A stretch of DNA of 64,000 bases, taken from assembly GCA_002238785.1 (NCBI GenBank), contig MPNA01000013.1:24654-88653 (forward strand), written 5' to 3'. The stretch's first letter is position 1, and each line of letters opens with the position of its first letter. The notes below the pieces were generated by a model. The model saw only the letters and a list, made by a program, of their open reading frames with translations, was not told the origin of the DNA and ran no database searches. Positions 26,978 to 35,274 of this stretch are shown in pieces. Both the position numbers and the translations under genes were made by a program. Source of the stretch: a bacterium OM1 bin76 (lineage in GTDB: Bacteria; Actinomycetota; Acidimicrobiia; Spongiisociales; ZC4RG35).

Positions 26978-28105
26978 TCAGCCCAAGAAGGGTGTGAGCG
27001 GATTCGACCTGCCCAGCACCGTGGCAAGTGCATCCCGGGCGGCATCGAAGTCGTCGATGGGGACATCGCCGCTGTCAATGATCAGATCAGAGATGAACGC
27101 TTGGTCAAGTGTCAAAGGCGCATCGAGCAGGAAGTCGTTGATGAAATCAAGGCTCCGCTGCTTCTTGTCAGGATCGAAGTAACCGATTCCGTCGTCCCGC
27201 ACATCCTCGGTAAGCATCAGCGTCAGGAACAACTGCAGGTTGCCGAGGTGGAATTCACGGGCATTGGGCTGCTCTTCCAACTCGGGGTTGTACTTGAAGA
27301 GAGCGTCGATGGACTCGTTGTGGGCGCTCACGCCGCCCTCAATGACATATTCGTATCCGGCGAGGGCGCCTTCAATGAACCGCCTCACAAGATCACGGTT
27401 GTTTTCCAGCATCTCGGGACGGGTGATGAGACCGTTGCCGTAGATGTCAACGGCGCGGCCCACCCAGTAGGTGTCAGGCTCGATCGGCGGATCGGCCAGC
27501 CACCACTCGGGCAGGTTGGTGATCCAGTCCATTACGAAATCGGCCTGTCCGGTGGCTATGGAGCCGATTCCGGCGCCGTCTACATACTGCCAGTCTATGG
27601 CGTCGTAACTGATCCCCACCGAACCGGCGAAGGCCTTGAAGAGTTGGTCATTCTCATCACCAGCGTCAACCGCGCCCCGCAGACCCACCAAGGTGGAGGG
27701 GTCGTCACCACTGACTCCGGCATCAGGGCCCGCGTACACCGCGGTGGGAGCAGTGGAAGCGATGGCTGCGATTTCAACCAACGGCAACCCTTCACTGATT
27801 GTGCGCATCACCGCGCCAACCCCGGCGAATCCGAAGTCGCCTTCCCCCAGACCGATGCGAGCAGACGTGTCACCGGAGCCGTAACCCCGTGTGATCTGGA
27901 CTGCTATGTTCCGCTCGGCCCAAAAACCCTTGTCCAGGGCCACATAGAAGGGAGATGTCTGGCCCTTGGGTACCCAGTCAAGGATGAAGAAGACCTGGTC
28001 CACCCCTCCTTCATCCGCCGTTTCGTCAGTGGAAGAATCAGCACAAGCGGCCGCGATCAGTGCTAAGACTGCCAACGCCGCAAGTAGTTTCCTTAGACGA
28101 TTCAT
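26978..28105 (-). CDS. NMT1/THI5-like ABC substrate-binding lipoprotein
   Basis: 375 residues. The signal MNRLRKLLAALAVLALIAAACADS ends in a lipobox IAAAC. The mature part begins FILDWVPKGQTSPFYVALDKGFW, the pattern of NMT1/THI5-type binding proteins (aliphatic sulfonate, pyrimidine and riboflavin-precursor transport). ARIGLGEGDFGFAGVGAV also fits. The ATG with AAAGG nine bases upstream is preferred to one 21 bases earlier. Together with the ATPase and two permeases it makes a complete importer. No TPP riboswitch was recognised upstream, so a thiamine-precursor role is not supported. Confidence 0.88.
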   Translation of the reverse strand: MNRLRKLLAALAVLALIAAACADSSTDETADEGGVDQVFFILDWVPKGQTSPFYVALDKGFWAERNIAVQITRGYGSGDTSARIGLGEGDFGFAGVGAVMRTISEGLPLVEIAAIASTAPTAVYAGPDAGVSGDDPSTLVGLRGAVDAGDENDQLFKAFAGSVGISYDAIDWQYVDGAGIGSIATGQADFVMDWITNLPEWWLADPPIEPDTYWVGRAVDIYGNGLITRPEMLENNRDLVRRFIEGALAGYEYVIEGGVSAHNESIDALFKYNPELEEQPNAREFHLGNLQLFLTLMLTEDVRDDGIGYFDPDKKQRSLDFINDFLLDAPLTLDQAFISDLIIDSGDVPIDDFDAARDALATVLGRSNPLTPFLG

Positions 28106-28245
28106 AAAAAAGAACCTTTCCGTCATGCAATAAGTACGGCCGGTTCCAGCTTCCGCAATTCCCCGGCGTCTTTTGGCAACGCTAACACCTCGTCTGGCAG
28201 CAGGCATCAAAAAGAGGGAGTCAATTCTTGCAGTTGTGAGTGTTG

Positions 28246-29211
28246 TCAACGGAGTGCCGGGAGCACTTCCTCCGCCAACATAGTTACCTGCCGACGGCAA
28301 TCGTCGAACACCAGTCGAAGGTCGAAGATCAGATGATCGACACCTGACTCCACCATCGCCATGGCCTGCTCGGCGCACTCAGGAGGGGAACCTGTGATCA
28401 GCAGACCGGCGAGATCCTCGACAGTTTCGAATCGGCCCGACGGGGGTTTAATCCAATCTGAGGCGCCTTCAGCGCTGCGCGCCAGGATTCCCACCGCCTC
28501 CCGGGCAGTGTCCAGGTGTCGGCCGTCTCCGGCATCAACCAGGGTGATGGGCATGCTGGCGATGTCCAGTCGCCGTCCGGTATCGACGCTGAAGCGTCCT
28601 GCCAATTCCATCCGCGCCCGGAAGGTGTCGCGGGGAAGCCTCCCAGCTATCCAGCCATCGGTATGCTCGAAGGCCCTACGCACCGCGGCGCGGCTGACGC
28701 CTCCGTAGTACAGCATCAAGCCCTCACCAGGCGCCGGATCGATCTCCACGCCGGTGTCTGGGGAGGTAGCCCCCCGCAGAGCCTTAACCGTCTCCTCGAA
28801 CAACTCGATCCGGCTGCGGTAGTTCAATCCGAGGGACTCGAAGTTCTTGCTTCCCACCCCCAAACCCAGCCCGATGGCAAGCCGGCCCTCCGCCAAGCTC
28901 CAGAGGGTCCCCACCTCCTGCACAAGGCGCAGGGGATGCCGGTTGGGCAGCAGAACCGCGGTTCCCAAGGTGATGCGTTCCGTGACCGCCGCCACTGCCG
29001 CCAGGCTCAAGAGCGGTTCGAAGAAGGTCGTGCCACCCGCTTCCAGCAACAACCCATGGGGAGCCCCCGCTGCCAGGCGATCTCGCACCCACAGAGAGTC
29101 GAAACCGGCATTGTCTGCCAACCGCGCCACCTCGAGCATCTCCGACACTTGGGGGTCCCGGCCGAAGTGCGGTAGCACCAGACCGAAGCGAGGCGCCGCC
29201 CTATCCGGCAT
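28246..29211 (-). CDS. LLM-class flavin-dependent oxidoreductase
   Basis: 321 residues of the luciferase-like monooxygenase fold: FGLVLPHFG, AGFDSLWVRDRL, ERITLGTAVLLPNRHPLRLVQEVGTLWSLAEGRLAIGLGLG. These TIM-barrel enzymes use FMN or F420; the cofactor cannot be decided here. It resembles the LLM protein encoded near 34.2-35.2 kb and both may be paralogues. The start overlaps the end of the upstream hydrolase gene by 11 bases. Confidence 0.88.
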   Translation of the reverse strand: MPDRAAPRFGLVLPHFGRDPQVSEMLEVARLADNAGFDSLWVRDRLAAGAPHGLLLEAGGTTFFEPLLSLAAVAAVTERITLGTAVLLPNRHPLRLVQEVGTLWSLAEGRLAIGLGLGVGSKNFESLGLNYRSRIELFEETVKALRGATSPDTGVEIDPAPGEGLMLYYGGVSRAAVRRAFEHTDGWIAGRLPRDTFRARMELAGRFSVDTGRRLDIASMPITLVDAGDGRHLDTAREAVGILARSAEGASDWIKPPSGRFETVEDLAGLLITGSPPECAEQAMAMVESGVDHLIFDLRLVFDDCRRQVTMLAEEVLPALR

Positions 29212-30094
29212 CGGAATCGGGGGCCAGATGTTGACTCAACCAGTCGTTCACGTGATCCATTACTTGTTCGAATCCTTCCCCATGATGCACCTCATGGTGA
29301 CCGATGCCGACGATCACCTCCAATCGTTTGGGTCCTGCAGCCCGACGCCACATTCTCTGAGATTCATCCACCGGAATCATGGTATCTCCTCCGGCGTGGA
29401 TGAACATGGCGGGCTTGGATGGCGAATAAGGCAGGTGACGCTCGGGTCGGAAGGCCAAGATCTGCTCGGCCGACTCCAAGGTAGTCCGGAACGCCATGTG
29501 CGGATACTGGCGCTCCACCCGTCGCCGCCATGCCCTGGCTTCATCGTCGCGGAGCAGTATCTCATCTGGGTCCACCGTCTCGCTGGGCTCGCCCTCCCGT
29601 CTGCGACGTCCATCTTCGGCCACCCGGTGGCGGAATTCCCTCCACTGCTCGGCGTTGCGAATCGCAGACAGGTGACGCTCGCCACTCCCGTAGCCCACCA
29701 CCGAGATGACCAGCCGGCACCGCCGATCCACTCCGGCGGCCACCGCCACCGCCCCACCATAGCTCACTCCCAGCAGGGAGATTCGACCCGCATCCAACTC
29801 GGATCTCTCCGCCACGAAGCCCATCGCCGCCCGGATGTCCTCCACGTGCTCCTCGGGAAAGCAGCGTCCCCGTTCGCCTCCGCTTGCCCCGAATCCCCGG
29901 TAATCGGGAACCAGTGCCGCATAGCCCATTGAGGTGAGTGCGGCACCCCATTGAGGCATAAGCTCCTTCACGCTTCCCCACCCCAGGCACACCACCACTA
30001 CCGGGTGACCACCCGGCGGGGAATCGCCGATGGGGAGGTACAGGTCCGCCGCCAATACGACACCGGCAGGGGAAGGAAAGCCCACGGTTTCCAC
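29201..30094 (-). CDS. Alpha/beta hydrolase (dienelactone hydrolase/acyl-peptidase-like)
   Basis: 297 residues. Key segments are VPDYRGFGASGG, LLGVSYGGAV with the nucleophile Ser, FIHAGGDTMIPVDES with the candidate Asp, and GIGHHEVHHG with the catalytic His. The GTG start has AGAGG eight bases upstream. It sits between two LLM oxidoreductase genes in the same leftward transcript, suggesting hydrolysis of an ester or amide before or after an oxidation step (inference). Confidence 0.82.
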   Translation of the reverse strand: METVGFPSPAGVVLAADLYLPIGDSPPGGHPVVVVCLGWGSVKELMPQWGAALTSMGYAALVPDYRGFGASGGERGRCFPEEHVEDIRAAMGFVAERSELDAGRISLLGVSYGGAVAVAAGVDRRCRLVISVVGYGSGERHLSAIRNAEQWREFRHRVAEDGRRRREGEPSETVDPDEILLRDDEARAWRRRVERQYPHMAFRTTLESAEQILAFRPERHLPYSPSKPAMFIHAGGDTMIPVDESQRMWRRAAGPKRLEVIVGIGHHEVHHGEGFEQVMDHVNDWLSQHLAPDSDAG

Positions 30095-30129
30095 GAACAG
30101 AGCCTCTTTCCTTAAGGTGACTCGGCTTG

Positions 30130-31155
30130 TCAGGCCTCCTGGCCGTTGAAGGCGGGCGCTACCGCCGAGGCAAAGTGCTCGAGTTGCTCGAGGAGATGGT
30201 CAACGGTGTGGTATATGAACTTCATCTCGTAGTGGTTGACGCCGGCTTCCACATATCTACCGATCTTCTCACCGACATCATCGGCGTCGCCGATCAAGCC
30301 CGCCGCGGCGATCGCATCTTGGGTGGCGGTGTGGTCGAAGCCTTCCGTCAGCACGCCAAGCGTTTTCTGGGCACTGGAGATGGCTTCCTCTCGAGTTTCG
30401 GCCAAGGAGACATATACCTCGGTCGCAATATCAAATTCGGTTCCCCCCCTGCCCTTCTCGGCAGCAAGTCGATCGAGATTGCTGATGCGTCCTGGGTACT
30501 CATCGGGCGGGATCCACCCCGTTGAGAACTCCGCCGTGATGTCCATGGCGGTAGGGCCGTGGCCACCGGTCCAGATCGGCGGGTACGGCTTTTGCACCGG
30601 CTTGGGCCAGATCTCCGTCTCTGGGAAGCTGAAGTACTCACCCTCATAGGAGGGAAAGTCCTCGGTCCATATGGTCTTCATGGCACGCAGGTAATCCCGC
30701 GTCACGTGGTACTTGGTCTTTCGGGGGATTCCCAACACCTCGAAATCCACATTGTGGGTGCTCTTGGGAGCTCCGGTGCCGATCCCGAAGATCACGCGGC
30801 CATTGCTCAACACATCAATATTGGCGACTTGCTTGGCCGCTACCAGCGGATTGCGATAGGGAAGGCACAGGACCGCCACCCCGATGCGGATCCGGTTGGT
30901 GATGCCCGCCAAGAAGGCCATGTTCGTCAAGGACTCGAAAAAGACGGGGGGTGAGTCGGCCGCTTCCACCGCCTCCCGGGAACCGCAGGACACATGGTGG
31001 CGATCCTGGAAAGTTGTCCAAGCCAGGAAGTCGTGCACCCACACGGCGTCGAAGCCAAGTTCTTCTGAGCGGACGGCCGACCGCCGGATATCCTCGGTAT
31101 TCGCCAACGGTCCTGCCACCGGAAGCCGCACGCCGAACTCTGTCGCCTTAGCCAT
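30130..31155 (-). CDS. LLM-class (possibly F420-dependent) flavin oxidoreductase
   Basis: 341 residues, luciferase-like fold: FGVRLPVAGPLANTEDI, LGFDAVWVHDFLAW, RIRIGVAVLCLPYRNPLVAAKQVANIDVLSNGRVIFGIGTG and WTGGHGPTAMD. An AGGAG site lies seven bases before the ATG, while a longer frame upstream lacks support. It is the first gene of the leftward catabolic set and divergent from an M20 peptidase gene, with 68 bases between them for both promoters. Confidence 0.88.
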   Translation of the reverse strand: MAKATEFGVRLPVAGPLANTEDIRRSAVRSEELGFDAVWVHDFLAWTTFQDRHHVSCGSREAVEAADSPPVFFESLTNMAFLAGITNRIRIGVAVLCLPYRNPLVAAKQVANIDVLSNGRVIFGIGTGAPKSTHNVDFEVLGIPRKTKYHVTRDYLRAMKTIWTEDFPSYEGEYFSFPETEIWPKPVQKPYPPIWTGGHGPTAMDITAEFSTGWIPPDEYPGRISNLDRLAAEKGRGGTEFDIATEVYVSLAETREEAISSAQKTLGVLTEGFDHTATQDAIAAAGLIGDADDVGEKIGRYVEAGVNHYEMKFIYHTVDHLLEQLEHFASAVAPAFNGQEA

Positions 31156-31223
31156 TAAGCCACTCCTGTTTGTGATGTCCGAGCGGATTCTACATTCGGG
31201 CGCCTGACGTAACCTGGGCAGGA

Positions 31224-32441
31224 ATGAAGATCGGACCGTTATCCCAGCGCTGGTTGGCGGAGCGCCGGCCCGCTTTGGTGGCAATGCTTGAACAGTTGGT
31301 CCTGACCGAGAGTCACGCTGCCCAGCCGGCCGGGGTGGCAGAGGCCGCTTCCCTGGTCATCGAGCAGTTATCCTCCCTCGGTTTTTCCTTCACGGAGATC
31401 CCCCAGTCCCCTCTTCCTCAAGCGCTGCATTGGCTGGAGGACTTGATGTCGCCCGGTGTTCCCTACAGCAATCTGGGAGCCACTTATTCGGGATTTCGGA
31501 GGGGCGAGAGGCCCGGGCGGCTTCTGTTGGTGGGAGATCTTGACACCGCCTTCCCGCCCGGTAGCCCAACCGGCGGTTTTCGGATCGAGGGAGCAAAAGC
31601 GTTCGGCCCGGGGGTGGCGGACATGAAGGGAGGGCTGGTGGTGATGGTCGCCGCCCTGGGAGCCTTGTGCCATCTGGGGGCGGGTCTGCCCGATATCGCC
31701 GTGGTCCTGTCCGGGGACGAACAAGCCGGGAGTCTGGGGTCCCGGCCAACTGTGGAACGGGCGGGAATGGGAGCGGACTGGTGCCTGGGTCTGGAATGTG
31801 CCCGCCAGGGGGGCAAGCTCATGTCCGGACGGGGACATATCGGAGTGGGCAGGCTAACCGTGAGGGGAAGGGAGTCGCACACCGGATCAGCCCATGCCCA
31901 AGGCCGCAACGCCCTCGACGGCCTGGCACGCCTGATTGTTGGATTCAATCGCCTCACCAATGAAGAACAAGGAACCTACATCACGGTCACCATGGCTCAG
32001 GCAGGCCGACGGCGCAGCGTAACCCCTGCCCACGCTTCGGCAGTGGTGGATATCCGGACCCGCGGCCCTGACTATTGGGATGCCGTGGTCCGCCGCATGC
32101 ACTCTCTGGTCCCAAATGTGGAAGAGGATTGCGGAGTTACGGTGGAACTGCTGACTCACAACCATCGACCCGGGGTTCAGCCAAACGAGCGGACCGAAAT
32201 ACTGCTCTCCATCGCCGAAAAGGTCGGAGAGGACTTGTCCATCAAGATCGATGCGTTCGAATCGGCGGCAGCGGGCAGTGTCTCCTTTCGCAGCCCGTCA
32301 ACCGCCACCTTGGACGGCCTAGGACCAGTGGGCGGCGACCTGATGACCCGCAATGAACATGTCCAGGTCGACAGCCTCGTCTCGCGAGCCGCCCTCCTAG
32401 CGGGGATCATCAGCCAGTTGCCGCCAGCCCGCTCGCAGTGA
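31224..32441 (+). CDS. M20-family peptidase homologue with altered metal ligands
   Basis: 405 residues resembling carboxypeptidase G2-like M20 enzymes: LLLVGDLDTAFPPG, GVADMKGGLVVM, VVLSGDEQAGS, RGRESHTGSAHAQGRNALDGLARLI and a late NEHVQVDSL. The usual GH.DT metal His is Asp here (VGDLDT). The usual EE pair is EQ (GDEQAG), so the general-base Glu remains but the adjacent metal Glu is Gln. The other positions, including the dimer-domain His, look normal. Activity may be altered or lost. The last codons lie in a 70-bp direct repeat. Confidence 0.8.
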   Translation: MKIGPLSQRWLAERRPALVAMLEQLVLTESHAAQPAGVAEAASLVIEQLSSLGFSFTEIPQSPLPQALHWLEDLMSPGVPYSNLGATYSGFRRGERPGRLLLVGDLDTAFPPGSPTGGFRIEGAKAFGPGVADMKGGLVVMVAALGALCHLGAGLPDIAVVLSGDEQAGSLGSRPTVERAGMGADWCLGLECARQGGKLMSGRGHIGVGRLTVRGRESHTGSAHAQGRNALDGLARLIVGFNRLTNEEQGTYITVTMAQAGRRRSVTPAHASAVVDIRTRGPDYWDAVVRRMHSLVPNVEEDCGVTVELLTHNHRPGVQPNERTEILLSIAEKVGEDLSIKIDAFESAAAGSVSFRSPSTATLDGLGPVGGDLMTRNEHVQVDSLVSRAALLAGIISQLPPARSQ

Positions 32442-32497
32442 CACGGGCACGGAGCCAGGGTGCGGTAGCCGCCGGCCTGACAGCCGGCGCCCCGCCG
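32428..32497. repeat. 70-bp direct repeat, copy 1
   Basis: This copy overlaps the end of the M20 peptidase gene. It contains GCCGGC, CTGACA, GCCGGC, a 6-bp stem that could act as a terminator or REP-like element. The second copy starts 115 bases later and is identical over this length. Confidence 0.85.
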
Positions 32498-32542
32498 CGC
32501 GCCCCCCCCTCCTCGGGGGAATAACCACCCAGTCCCCGCCGC

Positions 32543-32612
32543 CCCGCTCGCAGTGACACGGGCACGGAGCCAGGGTGCGGTAGCCGCCGGCCTGACAGCC
32601 GGCGCCCCGCCG
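32543..32612. repeat. 70-bp direct repeat, copy 2
   Basis: Identical to the first copy and located between it and the amidohydrolase promoter region. The bases preceding both copies are also similar but not identical. No further copy was noticed elsewhere in the window. Confidence 0.85.
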
Positions 32613-32752
32613 AGGTCCTGCGAGCCTATTGACAAAGAATGACAGGAATAGTTACCCTTCGAAAGGTTTGACCAGGCAGAGCTTGTCGTGAAACACCTGC
32701 GGGCACCTATGCCCGTTGATCGTTGTCACATACGAAAGGACAGCAAAGCAAG

Positions 32753-34189
32753 ATGACCGAAACAACCACGAGGATCCGGGGCGGGACGATCCACACTTCT
32801 TCGGGGGAATTGAATGCCGACCTGCTGATTTCCGGTGAGAAGGTCGCCGCTTTGTTGGATCCTGCCAATCCGGTTTCGGCAGACCGGGAGATTGACGCTC
32901 AAGGAAAGTGGGTTCTGCCCGGACTCATCGATCTACACGCCCACACGCGTTCTCCCGGATACGAGCAAAAGGAGGACTTCCTGACCGCATCCCGAGCCGC
33001 GGCGGCAGGAGGGTACACCACCTTCGTGGACATGCCCAATGTTGAACCTCCCACAGTCACCGTGGAGTTGTTCGAAGAGAAGCGAGCGGTGGCCAATGAG
33101 TTGTGCATAGTCGACTGGGGGCACTTCGTGGGGCCGACTCAGTTGGAAGAGATCCCCAAACTGGCCAAGGCGGGGGCGACCGGCTTCAAGTTCTTCCAGG
33201 TCACCGGTGGATACCCTCACGATCCTCGGCTTGCCATAGCGGACCCAGCCCGGCTTCTGGAGACTTTTGAGGCCATCGCCGAGACAGGGTTGCTTTGCGT
33301 GGTTCATCCCTTTGCCCAGACGCTGTTCGAAAGCCTGTATCACCGAGAAGTCGCCAAGGGTAGGCCGGGAGACATCTTCACTTTCAGCGACGTCTACACC
33401 CGGGACATCGTGTGGCGGCTGGCGGTGGCAATCCTGCTGGAAGTCCAGAGGGAGACCGGCATGCGGATGCAGGTAGTCCACACCCATGCTCCCGGTAGCC
33501 TGCGCCTGCTTGCCCAGGCCAAGGCTGATGGAGTGCCAGTAACAGTGGCAACCGACCCCAAGTACTTCCACCTGAGAGAAGAAGACATCAGAAGCCAAGG
33601 CGCCCGGGCAATTCCGGGGGGAGCGGTCACCACCAACCCCGATCGGATGGCCGCCATCTGGGAAGGACTGGACAGTGGCGTGATCGACATCATCGATTCG
33701 GATCACGCTCCGCACCTGTTGGAAGACCTGACCCTGATGGAAGAGGATCCGCTCATAGGACCGTTCGGATCGCCGCACTACGAGCATCTGCTGTCGTTGA
33801 TGCTGTCGGACGTGCAGGCCGGAAACCTTCGTCTGAATCGGTTGGTCCATGCCCTGACCGAGGCGCCCGCCCGGATCCTGGGCCTGTATCCACGGAAAGG
33901 GGCGCTGCAGCCCGGGTCGGACGCCGATGTGGTGATAGTCGATCCTGATCTGGCCTACCAACCCCTGGACGGGCAGATGGAGTGCAAGAGCAATTGGACT
34001 CCGTACCACGGCCGTGACTTTGTCGGTAAGCCGATACTCACCATGTTGCGGGGAAAGGTCATCTTCAGTGACGGGGAGATAACCGCGGAGCCCGGCTACG
34101 GTCGTTATATCGCCGGGGTGCCGCAGGAGCCTGCTCCAGGGCGGCCCTCCGACATGCACCCGGGCCTTCATCTGCGTCCCCGGTCCTAG
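32753..34189 (+). CDS. Hydantoinase/dihydroorotase-like amidohydrolase
   Basis: 478 residues of the cyclic amidohydrolase type. GLIDLHAHTRSPGYEQKEDF gives the H.H metal pair, AAAGGYTTFVDMPN is the dihydroorotase/allantoinase signature, GFKFFQVTGG holds the likely carboxylated Lys, and DSDHAPH the catalytic Asp. Members hydrolyse cyclic ureides or imides (hydantoins, dihydropyrimidines, allantoin, dihydroorotate). No pyrimidine-biosynthesis gene is adjacent, so a catabolic ureide hydrolase is more likely than pyrC. The ATG follows a GAAAGGA about 12 bases upstream; an earlier in-frame TTG is possible. A small stem CGGGCA/TGCCCG lies in the leader. Confidence 0.85.
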   Translation: MTETTTRIRGGTIHTSSGELNADLLISGEKVAALLDPANPVSADREIDAQGKWVLPGLIDLHAHTRSPGYEQKEDFLTASRAAAAGGYTTFVDMPNVEPPTVTVELFEEKRAVANELCIVDWGHFVGPTQLEEIPKLAKAGATGFKFFQVTGGYPHDPRLAIADPARLLETFEAIAETGLLCVVHPFAQTLFESLYHREVAKGRPGDIFTFSDVYTRDIVWRLAVAILLEVQRETGMRMQVVHTHAPGSLRLLAQAKADGVPVTVATDPKYFHLREEDIRSQGARAIPGGAVTTNPDRMAAIWEGLDSGVIDIIDSDHAPHLLEDLTLMEEDPLIGPFGSPHYEHLLSLMLSDVQAGNLRLNRLVHALTEAPARILGLYPRKGALQPGSDADVVIVDPDLAYQPLDGQMECKSNWTPYHGRDFVGKPILTMLRGKVIFSDGEITAEPGYGRYIAGVPQEPAPGRPSDMHPGLHLRPRS

Positions 34190-34245
34190 CTCATCCAGGT
34201 AGGAACCTCTCTGCTGAAAATGCAGGAACCTCCAGGCGAGCAACA

Positions 34246-35214
34246 ATGAAATTCGGTGTGCTTGTTCCGCACTTCGGACAATGGACATCCAGGGAAACCC
34301 TGATCGACAACGCCCCGGTAATCGAGCAGATGGGATTTCATTCCCTATGGGTACGGGACCATCTGGTGTGGAAGCCCCACGAAATGGAAGGACAGGACCG
34401 CACCTTCCTGGAACCGCTTTTGACCCTGGCGGCCCTTTCCGCGGTTACCAAAAAGATGATGCTGGGCACCGCTGTTTTGATCCCGATTCGCTGGCCACTG
34501 AAACTCGCCCAGAATCTTGCCACCCTCAGCTATCTCTCCGAAGGCCGAGTGATGGCCGGAATGGGGCTGGGGAGCAACGAGGCCGAATTCGCGGCCGCCG
34601 GGCTTGACAAGGACCGCCGCATCCCCATCCTTGAAGAGACGCTGGAGATCTGCCGGCGGGTCTGGCAAGAAGACAGCGTCTCCTACCAGGGAGAGATCTT
34701 CGAGTTCGAGGACTTTACGCTGAGACCCAAGCCGGCCGCGCCAATTCCCTTCCTGTACGGGGGAAGTACCAGGGCGGCCGCACGGAGGGCCGTGACCCTC
34801 ACGGAAGGCTGGATACCGGGTCGGATTCCCATCGACACTCTCAAAGACCGGCTCACCTACATACAACGATTGTGCCGGGAGCAACAGAAAGAGATTCTGT
34901 TGGGCACGATTCCCCTGGTGTTGGCAGATCCGGATCGGCGGCGGGCCCGTGAGTCCATAGACATCCAAGCCCTGGGGGTCAGTTCAGCCGGCGCCCGACA
35001 TTGGGTGACTCCCGCCTCGGGAGGATTCAATACCGTTGACGATCTGGAAGGCCTGCTGGTGGCGGGAGACCGATCCGACTGTTTGCGGTCGATCGAGACG
35101 TTCGCCCGCCTGCGCCTCGAATTGGTGATCCTTGATGTTCGGCTCGGGTACAGCCACTACATGCAACAGTTGGAATGGCTGGCCGAATGGGTAATCTCCG
35201 AGTTCGGCGATTGA
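34246..35214 (+). CDS. LLM-class flavin-dependent oxidoreductase
   Basis: 322 residues with FGVLVPHFG, GFHSLWVRDHLVW, KKMMLGTAVLIPIRWPLKLAQNLATLSYLSEGRVMAGMGLG and FLYGGSTRAAARRA. Its wording is close to the LLM protein at 28.2-29.2 kb across the N-terminal half, supporting paralogy. It follows the amidohydrolase on the same strand by 56 bases, and the two may form an operon. In the Rut pathway an LLM enzyme (RutA) opens the pyrimidine ring, but no other rut gene is seen. Confidence 0.88.
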   Translation: MKFGVLVPHFGQWTSRETLIDNAPVIEQMGFHSLWVRDHLVWKPHEMEGQDRTFLEPLLTLAALSAVTKKMMLGTAVLIPIRWPLKLAQNLATLSYLSEGRVMAGMGLGSNEAEFAAAGLDKDRRIPILEETLEICRRVWQEDSVSYQGEIFEFEDFTLRPKPAAPIPFLYGGSTRAAARRAVTLTEGWIPGRIPIDTLKDRLTYIQRLCREQQKEILLGTIPLVLADPDRRRARESIDIQALGVSSAGARHWVTPASGGFNTVDDLEGLLVAGDRSDCLRSIETFARLRLELVILDVRLGYSHYMQQLEWLAEWVISEFGD

Positions 35215-35274
35215 GACCTGGTGTTTCACCGGTTCGACTTCAGGACCGAACCCGGCTCCAGCAAGCATCTGTGG

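Noticed and set aside
28106..28245. TPP riboswitch upstream of the NMT1/THI5-like binding protein
   Set aside because: The conserved TPP-box elements are not found; only a possible TTGACA is seen without a good -10 partner.
32428..32612. CRISPR array
   Set aside because: There are only two repeat units, each 70 bp, with one 45-bp gap and no cas genes.
32753..34189. Pyrimidine-biosynthesis dihydroorotase (pyrC)
   Set aside because: No pyr genes are adjacent, and the GFKFF lysine context and catabolic neighbours fit a hydantoinase/allantoinase-like enzyme better, although this is not decisive.
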